The position numbers and the translations under genes are program-made. From Adiantum capillus-veneris (lineage: Eukaryota; Streptophyta; Polypodiopsida; Polypodiales; Pteridaceae), in assembly GCA_014529385.2 (NCBI GenBank), contig CM043967.1, forward strand, positions 81,850,278-81,914,277: a stretch of DNA of 64,000 bases. The letters are read 5' to 3'. Position 1 is the stretch's first letter; each line of letters starts with the position of its first letter. The notes under the pieces were generated by a model that searched no databases, had not been told where the DNA came from, and saw nothing but the letters and a program-made list of their open reading frames with translations. Shown in pieces: positions 20,796 through 30,117 of the stretch.

Positions 20796-23700
20796 ATGAA
20801 AACACCACAATTGTTTCCAAATCCAATCCAAGACCCGCAAGATAAACCACAGGGGCAAAAAGGGAAGAATCGTAAAAAGAAGATTGGGACGTACCCAAAC
20901 CTAGTAGACGAGATTGAGCAGGTGAAACATCTAAGAGGTTTAGTGGAGGAGACTCAAGGGGAACTAGAACCAGAACCCATGCATGTCAAAATTCATGACA
21001 CAGTGTTTCCCACGCAAGTTCATCCACCCCACATGAACCATAGACCGTTAACCATATGTAGTATCATCCAAGAAGGGAGTGAGGACGGGACATCAAAAAG
21101 TGAGCATACACCTTTCTTGTTGGAAATGATGTTTAACGAGGGAATACCTGATCCCATTGAGGAATATGAGATTCCATCCTCACGAGTTCCTAGTCTAGGA
21201 CCTACACCCTGCAAAATGCCAATGAATGTTGCCAAACTAGTGGACTTCATGTCTTCTGAGGTCCGAACCACGATCATAGCAAAGCTGTATGGAGATCCTG
21301 AGTTATTCCTTGCACTTCGAGCATTCCTTAACGGAGAGCTACGAATGGGATTACCGCAGTTTGCGCAACCAAATAGGCCTGACTCGATTATGATTGATGA
21401 GGAAAATCATGTGCAATCACTTGACTTAGATGGACATGAGTCTGTGATCGAGGTACCCATTAACGAATTAGGGCAGTATTTTGAAGGCGACGAGTCTAAT
21501 GCGACCCTACCCATCACTACCAAGGGATTAACTATAAAGGGAATTCTTGATGGTGGTGCGGGAGTTAGCATCGTTACAAAAGATTGTTGGGAATCCATGG
21601 GAAAACCCCGCCTCAGTGTTACTAACATTGTGGTAAAGATGGAAAATGGTACCATAGCCAAACCTATGGGGATGCTCAAGGATCTTAAGATCAAAGTTCT
21701 AGGACACAAGGTACGACATACGTTCATTGTAATGGATTTCTCTAAACACCTTATGTCATATGAAATGATTTTAGGACGACCATTCATGAGGGAAGCACAA
21801 ATGGTTCACGATTGGTCTAAAAATCATGTCTATTTGCAATTCCAAGACTCTGTCCTTAGAGTGGATTTGGTGACTGGTAAGGTACACCCCTTAGGGAGTA
21901 AAAACATTATTGATCATTGCTCTGACACCACAGTTCACTCGGCCCCACTACAATATTGTTACACTTGTAAGAAGGATACATACATTGGCCAAGATTCTCC
22001 TTACATGGATGTGTTACCGGGTATGACGGAATCAGACAACGTAGACTGGGTACACCTAGCTGCAACCATAGATACCTGGGGAAATAGAGGAACCACTTGG
22101 GTCACACCAGAGGGGGAAGAGGTACCACAAATTGCACCTCTGAACATGATAAGTGCCATACATGCATCTTCTAAGGGCAAGGCAATTGTGGACCAATCTG
22201 ACAGTGACACCGATAGCTCAATAGAAGACTTTAACCAACACGACTCAGACGCTGACTTCCAGAGTGAAACGGATTCGGAATCTCATGAATTAAAGAGTGG
22301 AGCAAATTCAGAGTCAAAACATTCGGAAGGACCGAGCACATCAGCCCATGATAGCTCCTCCGAGAGTGAAGAGGACACCAACGAGGACTCCTTTAGTGAG
22401 CCAGATCTAAATGCAAATCAAAAGCAGGTCTCAAATAAGAAAAAGAAAAACCTTAAGAGGCATCAATATCGAGCCAATGTACGTGCTAGGATAAAAAAGA
22501 AGAGATCCTCAGCAGAATGGATCAGTTATATAGGAGCATGTGATGCTCATCGAAAATTGGTAGACAATTGGGGTGAATATCTCCAAAATGGTATGTGGTG
22601 TAGACCACGACCCCATGACATAGCCCAATTAGAGATCATAGACAAGCCAAAGTTGAGCCGCACTGCAAGGAGGCGTCAAAACCAAGAGTTAGCTCGACAA
22701 CACAAGAAAGCAGAAATGGAAGCACAAACCAAAGCACAACCAGAATCCACAGACTTGCATCCTGCACCAGAATCCACAGACTTGCATCCTGCACCAGAAC
22801 ATTTCAAATCTTACACCACAGGGGAAGCAAAGGTTGTGTACACAAAAGCCCAAAGAATACCTATCGATGGGAATAATGGAATCTATGATGGTCCGGAAAT
22901 AGTTAAAGAAATAGAATTAGCCGACCCCGATGAAGAATCAAAACCTGTTTTTATTGCCCAAGACCTCACAGAAGTTGAAGAGGCGGTCCGCAAAGAGCTT
23001 CTCAAGGAATTCAAGGACATATTCGCTTGGACATACCATGATATGAAAGGTGTTCCACCTTCTGTGGTCCAACATACAATCCCTATGATTAGCACTGCGA
23101 AGCCCGTACAACAAAGACCCTACCCGATGAATCCTAAGTACGCAAAGATCATTCAAGAAGAACTAGAAAAGCTTATCAAATGTGGGTTCATATATCCTAT
23201 TGAACACTCTGAATGGGTGTCTCCAATAGTTATCGTGCCAAAAAAGAATGGGAAACTCAGGGTGTGCGTGGACCTCAAAAAAGTTAATGCAGCTACTAGA
23301 AGAGACCATTACCCCCTACCATATTCCGAACATGTACTCGAAAGAGTTGCAGGCAAGGAAGCTTATATCTTTCTAGATGGGTACTCAGGCTACAACCAAA
23401 TCACGATAGCGCTAGAGGACCAAGCTAAAACTGCCTTCATCACGGAATTTGGCGTGTTTGCATTTCGTGTGATGGCTTTTGGCTTAACAAATGCCCCTGC
23501 TACATTCCAACGATTAATAAACACTGCTTTTAAAGAATATTTGAGAGAGTTTTGTGAAGCTTTCTTAGACGACCTTTGTGTTTACTCTTCTTGGAAACAA
23601 CATCTATCATGTTTGTGGAAGGTGTTTGAAAAGTGTAGGTTATATCGTATCTCATTGAACCCGTTCAAATGCCAATTTTGGGTCAAGCATGGAGTTATTT

Positions 23701-24677
23701 TAGGGCATATAGTATCCAAGAATGGTATCTCAACCGATGAGAGAAAAATTAAAGTGATTCTAGAGTTACCACCACCAACCAATTACAAGGGAGTTCAAAG
23801 GTTCATGGGACACGTGGGTTATTATCGACGGTTTATTTTATTTTTCGCTGAGATAGCACGTCTTTTGTACAAGATTCTCATTGAATTTAAATGGACTGAA
23901 GAGTGTGACCAGACCTATGAACAATTGAAGAAAACACTAGCAAGTGCTCCGATTTTAAGGACACCTAACTGTGATGTCATTTTCCATGTGCATATTGATG
24001 CATCAAACTTTGCTATTGGGTGTGTTCTCACTCAACCAGGAGAACATAAATTGGACTGTCCCATTAGCTTTGCAAGCCGTCAATTGAACGATGCTGAAAG
24101 GAACTACACCACTACAGAGCGAGAAGGTTTGGCAATGGTTTATGCAGTAAAGAAATTTCGCTACTACCTTCTGGCAAACAAGTTTGTATTTTATGTGGAT
24201 CATCAAGCGTTGCTGTATCTGGTAAACAAGCCATGCTCCACAGGAAGAATCACACGATGGTTGCTAATTCTTCTGGAGTTTGATTTCATGATTGTAGTGA
24301 GACCCGGTAAAAGGCACATCATGGCTGATCATTTGTCTCGCATACCCAATGGTGAAGCCCCTACAGGAGTTGATGATGAATTACCCGATACTTCCCTATT
24401 CATAGTTGAGACTATGCCTGAATGGAGTGAGAACATTGTTAACTTTTTAGTTAATGGTTTTCCACCCAAGGAGCTTCGTAAGGATATCGCTCGAAGGCTA
24501 GTAAAAGAATGTGAACCCTATTGTTTGATTGCCGGAACTCTGTATAGATTAGGCAAGGATGATATTCTTAGGCGTTGTGCCCGCGAGGATGAATATTTGT
24601 ATATCTTGCAAGAAGCACATATGGGCATAGCAGGAGGACATTTTTCAGGAGACCTGACTGCTAGAAAGGTGCTGTAA
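20796..24677 (+). CDS. pol part 1: protease, reverse transcriptase, RNase H
   Basis: A 1293-codon open frame. Retropepsin-like domain at residues about 230-360: catalytic loop at codons 252-255 is D-G-G-A instead of D-T/S-G-A, and MILGRPFM is the late strand. A long acidic/basic linker follows (about 460-690), with a tandem PESTDLHPA duplication. Reverse transcriptase spans about 760-1000 (EWVSPIVIVPKKNGKLRVC, FLDGYSGYNQI, FGLTNAPATFQR, active site AFLDDLCVYS). RNase H follows with catalytic residues in HIDASNFAIG, TTEREGLAM and YVDHQALLY. The frame then enters the integrase zinc-binding region (HMGIAGGH) and stops at TAA 24675-24677. The stop replaces a codon in RKVL-x-SGYWWP, where Gln (CAA) is usual. 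The frame continues unbroken beyond the stop. Confidence 0.88.
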   Translation: MKTPQLFPNPIQDPQDKPQGQKGKNRKKKIGTYPNLVDEIEQVKHLRGLVEETQGELEPEPMHVKIHDTVFPTQVHPPHMNHRPLTICSIIQEGSEDGTSKSEHTPFLLEMMFNEGIPDPIEEYEIPSSRVPSLGPTPCKMPMNVAKLVDFMSSEVRTTIIAKLYGDPELFLALRAFLNGELRMGLPQFAQPNRPDSIMIDEENHVQSLDLDGHESVIEVPINELGQYFEGDESNATLPITTKGLTIKGILDGGAGVSIVTKDCWESMGKPRLSVTNIVVKMENGTIAKPMGMLKDLKIKVLGHKVRHTFIVMDFSKHLMSYEMILGRPFMREAQMVHDWSKNHVYLQFQDSVLRVDLVTGKVHPLGSKNIIDHCSDTTVHSAPLQYCYTCKKDTYIGQDSPYMDVLPGMTESDNVDWVHLAATIDTWGNRGTTWVTPEGEEVPQIAPLNMISAIHASSKGKAIVDQSDSDTDSSIEDFNQHDSDADFQSETDSESHELKSGANSESKHSEGPSTSAHDSSSESEEDTNEDSFSEPDLNANQKQVSNKKKKNLKRHQYRANVRARIKKKRSSAEWISYIGACDAHRKLVDNWGEYLQNGMWCRPRPHDIAQLEIIDKPKLSRTARRRQNQELARQHKKAEMEAQTKAQPESTDLHPAPESTDLHPAPEHFKSYTTGEAKVVYTKAQRIPIDGNNGIYDGPEIVKEIELADPDEESKPVFIAQDLTEVEEAVRKELLKEFKDIFAWTYHDMKGVPPSVVQHTIPMISTAKPVQQRPYPMNPKYAKIIQEELEKLIKCGFIYPIEHSEWVSPIVIVPKKNGKLRVCVDLKKVNAATRRDHYPLPYSEHVLERVAGKEAYIFLDGYSGYNQITIALEDQAKTAFITEFGVFAFRVMAFGLTNAPATFQRLINTAFKEYLREFCEAFLDDLCVYSSWKQHLSCLWKVFEKCRLYRISLNPFKCQFWVKHGVILGHIVSKNGISTDERKIKVILELPPPTNYKGVQRFMGHVGYYRRFILFFAEIARLLYKILIEFKWTEECDQTYEQLKKTLASAPILRTPNCDVIFHVHIDASNFAIGCVLTQPGEHKLDCPISFASRQLNDAERNYTTTEREGLAMVYAVKKFRYYLLANKFVFYVDHQALLYLVNKPCSTGRITRWLLILLEFDFMIVVRPGKRHIMADHLSRIPNGEAPTGVDDELPDTSLFIVETMPEWSENIVNFLVNGFPPKELRKDIARRLVKECEPYCLIAGTLYRLGKDDILRRCAREDEYLYILQEAHMGIAGGHFSGDLTARKVL

Positions 24678-26684
24678 TCAGGCTATTGGTGGCCAACTTT
24701 AGTTAAGGATGCATCACTTTTTACAAAAGGGTGTGATGAGTGCCAACGTTACAAGACCACACAGCGCAAAGACAGAATGCCCTTACATCCTATTAAAGTA
24801 ACCCAACCATTTGAAAAATGGGGCTTAGACTTTGTAGGTCCAATTAGTCCCGCAGCTCGCAACACTCAATCTCGATATATTCTAGTTGCTACGGACTATG
24901 TAACAAAGTGGGCTGAAGCTAAGGCTTCACAAAAAGCTGACGCATGGACAACAGCTAAGTTTCTTTTTGAGAACATTATCACAAGATTTGGTTGCCCTTT
25001 TGAAATTGTTAGTGATAATGGTACCCATTTTATAAATGAGGTACTAAGAGAGCTTACCACGACCATTATGATATCCCACCATAAGTCTACACCTTATTAC
25101 CCGCAAGCTAATGGACAAGCCGAGAGCACCAACAAGACTCTAATCTCTATTTTAACCAAGACGGTAGAAGCTCATCGCACTAATTGGGATTTGAAGTTGA
25201 CATCTGCTCTATGGGCTTATCGTACTGCTTATAAAGTGGCTATTAATTGTACGCCATTCAAAATGGTATACGGCCAAGAAGCGGTTATGCCTTGGGAGTT
25301 TGTCATTCCTAGTCTTAGGGTAGCTTCGCAAGAAGGATGGAATGGTAACCCCTTAACCGAGCGTTTGTATATCTTAGAAAAACTAGACGAAGAGAGACAG
25401 TTGGCTGTGCAAAATGCTCTTGTGGAAAAGGATAGGAGAAAGAAGTGGTTTGATCGCCATGTGAAGGACAAGGACATCAAAGTTGGTGATAAAGTCCTTA
25501 TGTATGGAGTATGTAAAGAGAAGAAAAAGTTGAAATATGCTGGTAAAGGACCATATAGAGTATGTGAAATTACCCCACAAGGTACCCTTCGTGTGGAAAC
25601 TCTTGATGGAGTTGAAACCATTGGATTCCTCAATGGGAGTAAATTCAAAAGATATTATGATCCTTTAAGCCAAGAAAAACTACGGGCCATTCATCAAAAG
25701 AAGGCCGCCAAAGCACAAACCGAGTTAAACAAGATACAAGCTCAAGCTGAGGCTAAGGAGCGACAACAACGTATAAGACAAAAACGAGAGGCTAACCTTG
25801 GAGTCACAAATGCATTCCACGTGGAAATTGAAGAGGATGGGTTGGACTCTGACACACCTCTACGATACCCTATTGAGTTAAATAGTGCCTATGGAAAAGT
25901 GCTATATAACGCCTTATTGGACACGGGTGCTAAATATAATCTGCTATCCTATGGGGTGTGGTGTCAGTTAGGGAAGCCACCTCTATCTGAGAGTATTATC
26001 CAAGTCAAGGGTGCCAACAAGAAAAAAACTACGGTTTTTGGAATCTGGCACACTTCTGTCAGTTATGACAATGGAATTGTAGCTCAAGAATTTTTGGTCA
26101 TGCCTACTGGAACTATGGAGGGTAATATAAACCTAGGCCGCACGTGGATGATAGCCACCAAATGCACTATTGATTGGGGGACTGGGGGTGTTACAACGCA
26201 AAAACCAACTCTTAGCCCTACCACTCAAGCCATAGTCCCTGAGATATTGCCTAAGAAAATAAAACCCAAGACATTGCATGTCAAGGAGGTTGAACCATAC
26301 ATCCCCATAGCCCAACTCTCTAGAGCTTCAACTGATGTAGTTGAAAGAAAGCTTGAGACACACAAGAACCATCCTAATATAACAGAGAAAACATACAAGT
26401 GGGTCCCTAAAGCCTCTGTAGTGAGCATGGTTGATGCAAAAAAACGGAAACCTCGTAAGAACCGTCCCACTCACTCCAAGAAATGTAAAGAAATGTTGTG
26501 TTGGATTCGTAAACGACTATTGGAAGCCCAAGGACACTATGAAGGAAACGATCAAATCTGGGTGCCTAAACGTAAAGTGTACTCTTACCTGTCACCTGGC
26601 CCATGTAAACCCAATCCCGTGGCTCCAAAACAAATTGAAAATCGCGGAAAGGAAAAATCATGGAATGTTACACACCCGCTCTAG
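24678..26684 (+). CDS. pol part 2: integrase plus a second retropepsin-like domain
   Basis: This continues in the same frame as pol part 1 after one nonsense codon. The integrase zinc finger is completed by CDECQRYK. Catalytic residues lie in ATDYVTKWAEA, IVSDNGTHF and ANGQAESTNKTL, and the C-terminal part (VGDKVLMYG, KYAGKGPYRV) matches gypsy integrases. After a coiled-coil, Gln/Lys-rich linker (25680-25790), the frame encodes YNALLDTGAKYNLLSYGVW, with catalytic Asp at 25920-25922. About 65 residues on comes INLGRTWMIATKCTIDW, the two landmarks of a retropepsin. A Lys-rich tail contains WVPKASVVS and WVPKRKVYSY. A protease after integrase is not part of the standard gypsy order. The first protease has lost the usual T/S, so this one might supply the activity; that is inference. 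Confidence 0.85.
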   Translation, partial: SGYWWPTLVKDASLFTKGCDECQRYKTTQRKDRMPLHPIKVTQPFEKWGLDFVGPISPAARNTQSRYILVATDYVTKWAEAKASQKADAWTTAKFLFENIITRFGCPFEIVSDNGTHFINEVLRELTTTIMISHHKSTPYYPQANGQAESTNKTLISILTKTVEAHRTNWDLKLTSALWAYRTAYKVAINCTPFKMVYGQEAVMPWEFVIPSLRVASQEGWNGNPLTERLYILEKLDEERQLAVQNALVEKDRRKKWFDRHVKDKDIKVGDKVLMYGVCKEKKKLKYAGKGPYRVCEITPQGTLRVETLDGVETIGFLNGSKFKRYYDPLSQEKLRAIHQKKAAKAQTELNKIQAQAEAKERQQRIRQKREANLGVTNAFHVEIEEDGLDSDTPLRYPIELNSAYGKVLYNALLDTGAKYNLLSYGVWCQLGKPPLSESIIQVKGANKKKTTVFGIWHTSVSYDNGIVAQEFLVMPTGTMEGNINLGRTWMIATKCTIDWGTGGVTTQKPTLSPTTQAIVPEILPKKIKPKTLHVKEVEPYIPIAQLSRASTDVVERKLETHKNHPNITEKTYKWVPKASVVSMVDAKKRKPRKNRPTHSKKCKEMLCWIRKRLLEAQGHYEGNDQIWVPKRKVYSYLSPGPCKPNPVAPKQIENRGKEKSWNVTHPL

Positions 26685-27034
26685 AGCTAGTTTGGGTACC
26701 AAAGAAAGAACGATTTGTTCCACCTAGCTCAGGAACAGGGAAATCAAATGAAGCTTCTTGCTCTTCATGTAGTTCCTATACGCAAATAGAAGCTTCGACA
26801 CAACCTCCACCTACCACTGTACATATCCATACAAGCAAGAAAGAGTTTGCACCTCCCGGGGTAAGTTCACCACCTACAACAACGTTGCAAATAAAATCAT
26901 GGGAGAGTACCTTACCACCCTTGCAACTAGATGAAACGCATAGGGCGGTCGACAACTATTGGTTAAAACCTTCACCCATAACAACTTGGAACAATTGGTT
27001 TCAAAAGGTAACGACCTCATTCCAAAAGGTATGA
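26660..27034 (+). other. Pro/Ser-rich frame overlapping the pol end
   Basis: An open frame from ATG 26660, overlapping the last 25 bases of pol in another frame. It contains LVWVPKKERFVPPSSG, which resembles the WVPKxx motifs in the pol tail. I suspect it is the original pol C-terminus displaced by a small indel. It is otherwise Ser/Pro/Thr-rich with no recognised domain. Confidence 0.45.
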
Positions 27035-27128
27035 TCTACCCAAGGAAGGGGGGAGTGTTTGCTAACATCAATCATTCACTCGCTCCCCTCTCAACCTTCC
27101 TCCCTGACCTCTCAATTCCAATCTTAGG

Positions 27129-27144
27129 GAATGTATATATATAG
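27129..27144 (+). promoter_or_regulatory. TATA-like box before the 3' ORF
   Basis: GTATATATATAGCC lies about 175 bases upstream of the ATG at 27315. It is followed by an A-rich, leader-like stretch. It could drive a separate transcript for the downstream ORF; no experimental support. Confidence 0.35.
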
Positions 27145-27314
27145 CCTTATACTCACAAAAAACAAAAATAGTAAAGAGCAAGAGCGACTAGCAACGAGAG
27201 AGCATCCTATCAGATCTTACATATAAGTCCAAATTCACCGTGTCAATTCAAGCAACACACAAAAACAACTCTTATGTTTTAAAGGCCTAACCAAATCTAT
27301 CTGTCTTGTCAGAA

Positions 27315-27737
27315 ATGGCTACTTCACCAGAGGCATGCACTTCTATTTTTGATGAACGGTACCCTTTGTCTTTTCCTCAAGTGTTCTACGTATGCTACCC
27401 TATACTTTCTTGCGAATGGGATTTGATAGAGAGCCTTGCATGTGAGAGAAATTTTAAGGAGTTAGAATGGCTGATACGTCTATGGCTAACTAGTGATCCC
27501 TACCCAGTAGCGAATGTGTCTCCAATGGCACATGCTTATTCTTTTGCACAAGATGAGTATCCACGCATCGCGAGGTTCTTGATTAGCATGCTTGCACAAG
27601 AGGATGATGAAGAGGAACTAATAGAGACCGAGGAAGACTATGGCCTCACGGACAACGATTTTATTTATCTAGATGATGAGGATAGAGGCCTAGCCTTAGG
27701 GTGGCCACCCGGTTTATATAATATCCTCTTTCCTTGA
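27315..27737 (+). CDS. Extra 3' ORF of the element, 140 residues, function unknown
   Basis: An intact frame from ATG 27315 (MATSPEACTSIFDERYPLS) to TGA 27735-27737, located between pol and the 3' LTR. In Athila/Tat relatives this position carries extra or envelope-like genes. The product is acidic, with a run of Asp/Glu (AQEDDEEELIETEEDYG) and a hydrophobic N-terminal half containing FPQVFYVCYPILSCEWDL, but no clear signal peptide or membrane helix. I recognise no family. It has no stop or frameshift although gag and pol do, which could mean more recent selection or simply short length. A TATA-like box lies upstream. Confidence 0.55.
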   Translation: MATSPEACTSIFDERYPLSFPQVFYVCYPILSCEWDLIESLACERNFKELEWLIRLWLTSDPYPVANVSPMAHAYSFAQDEYPRIARFLISMLAQEDDEEELIETEEDYGLTDNDFIYLDDEDRGLALGWPPGLYNILFP

Positions 27738-28957
27738 TTCTAAAAGGGGTGACAGATAGGTAGGTTAGGGGTCTAGATTGTGTTTTGAGTTTGTTTTTTA
27801 GGAGTTTTAATTTTTCACACTGACATGCCTCCTAGAGGTATAGTGCCTGTTTTTGGATGTGTTAGGTAGGACTTATATGGATCTCCATCCACATGGCTGA
27901 GGACATCTGCTTCAACGAAATGAGCCACTCCATACCTCCAGGTGTACTACTTTCCATGATTCATGTTGGTGGATATGTGTAATTGCTAATAATGATTTTT
28001 CATTCTTTGTTTGAGTGCAATAGTTATGATTGTTATCTGCCATTATAGATGTATAAATTTGTCTTTGCTTAAGTTGATTGAACTCCAGTTTAATCTTATG
28101 GATGAGCCTAGAGATTAGGAGACCGTGACTTTAGGTTAACTCATTTACTTGACCACTAGGCCTAGCTAATAAAATTATCCGAGTATTTGAGACCTTAGGA
28201 ATGTTTTAGGCAGAGAAAGGCTTGCTCACTTAAACAACAAAAAACACTAGTGCGAATACCAAGGAAATGGAAGCAAAAAAAAAAAAAAAAACATAAGTGC
28301 CACAAATGAAAAATCTTACGCTGGAAGAGAAATTCTGGCTGGAATTGGTACTTCACTCACATGTATTGTCTATGGTACTAGAGCCCTAGAGGTTCCCAGT
28401 GTGGGCGCTTTTCCTTGAGAAGCAAAAAACCCCGGACATACAAAATAAGCACACACGTCACATGATTGTGACCCAAAGTAAAAAAGTAGTAAAAAAAAAA
28501 GAAAAAAAAAAGAAAAATTAAAAGACTTCCATTGAGCTTACAGTTAACATTTCAAGCTTTTGTTTGCAGTTGTGAGAGAGAGTTGGCTAATCAAAGCTGA
28601 AAAGAATAATTAGGGAATCTTGCATTTAGATAATCTTCTTAGCTTAGCTAGTACTAGAGTAGTTGTTTTAACCTTAGTCATAGCTAACTAATTGATAGAC
28701 TCACCCATAAGCTCAAAACTCTTGATTAATTAATTTACTCAAAGTGCAATTTATTTGTCCTTAAAGGCAGTCTAACATTTCATAAATCTTGCATTTACTC
28801 ATTTCCACATGTACTTTACATTCCCCTCATGATTTATGGCAATATAATTCCGCTTGCTAAAACAGTGACTTTGCCTTGCAGATTCAAATCTAGATGCTCT
28901 ACAACATGGACATACCAAGCTTCAACTCAATAGCTTCCAAGGACGGAATCTACATCA
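27738..28957. other. Element 3' non-coding region
   Basis: AT-rich sequence with A-runs near 28275 and 28490-28520 and no reading frame of note. It lies between the last ORF and the polypurine tract. Confidence 0.5.
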
Positions 28958-28970
28958 AGAAGGGGGGCAA
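28958..28970 (+). other. Polypurine tract
   Basis: AGAAGGGGGGCAA lies directly before the 3' LTR at 28971, as expected for the plus-strand primer of an LTR element. Confidence 0.8.
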
Positions 28971-29534
28971 TGTTAACCCTCATGGCTGACGGACACCCTA
29001 TCGCCTACGACGGACACCGTAACCGTATTATTTATTTAAGTAGAGTCAGGCACCGAGCTTGTCGGTCCAATAGGGAAAGGTAGAGTGATCGCCGATGAGA
29101 GGGGCACTCTAACACGAACATTCTAGGGTTAGTCAGCTAAGCATGGGCGCCCAAGTGTGAATGGGGTGAGCTCACATAAAAGACAATTAAACCTAAAATT
29201 GAGTCATTCTCTCATTGTGCAATAGAAGCTGCTCTTGCTCCATCTCCACCTTCTCCTTCACCATCTCCTTGTGTGTGTGCGTGTGAGAGAGAGAGAGAGA
29301 GAGTGTGAGAGTGTGTGTGCGATCGAGCGTTGCAGTGGCACGACGGCGGCAAGGCGGTTGAGCGCGGCGTAGCGGCGTCTCCCTCTTCTTCGTGGCACGG
29401 GAATCCTTCATTCCCAACTACGCAGGAAGGTGAGTGACACACCGTTCTTCCTTGTGAGCTTGTCTGTTGTATGATTGTGTGCTAGGAGCCTTTGTGGCTC
29501 GCACACGCCACGTAGCAAGTCCCTAGCCTTGACA
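28971..29534 (+). repeat. 3' LTR (564 bp), internal in the composite
   Basis: Starts TGTTAACCCTCATGG and ends GCCTTGACA. It has the same length as the 5' LTR with scattered mismatches. It is followed by TTTTTG, the bases that normally follow the 5' LTR before the primer site, rather than by a target duplication. Confidence 0.92.
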
Positions 29535-29555
29535 TTTTTGTAGCGGCGCCAAAAA

Positions 29556-30117
29556 TGTCAAGGCTAGGGACTTGCTACGCGCCGTGTCCGAGCCACAAAG
29601 GCTCCTAGCACACAGTCATACAACACACAAGCTCACAAGGAAGAACGGTGTGTCACTCACCTTCCTGCGTAGTTGCAAATGAAGGATTCCCGCGCCGCGA
29701 AGAAGAGGGAGACGCCGCTACGCCTCGCTCAACCGCCTCGCCGCCGTCGTGCCACCGCAACGCTCGATCACACACACACTCTCACTCTCTCTCTCTCTCT
29801 CACACACGCACACACACAAGGAGATGGTGAAGGAGAAGGTGGAGATGGAGCAAGAGCATCTTCTATTGCACAATGAGAGAATGACTCAATTTTAGGTTTA
29901 ATTGGCTTTTATGTGAGCTCACCCCATTCACACTTGGGCGCCCATGCTTAGCCAACTAACCCTAGCATGTTCGTGTTAGAGTGCGCCTCTCATCGACGAT
30001 CACTCTACCTTTCCCTATTGGACCGACAAGCCCGGTGCCTGACTCTTTTTAAATAAATAATACGGTTACGGTGTCCGTCGTAGGCGATAGGGTGTCCGTG
30101 AGCCACGAGGGTTAACA
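29556..30117 (-). repeat. Inverted third LTR (562 bp)
   Basis: The reverse complement of the LTR: it starts TGTCAAGGCTAGGG and ends GAGGGTTAACA. On its inner side the minus strand reads ...GACATTTTTGGCGCC, meaning an LTR followed by the start of a primer-binding site. Its outer end is flanked by TGGAT, matching the left end of the composite. Confidence 0.93.
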
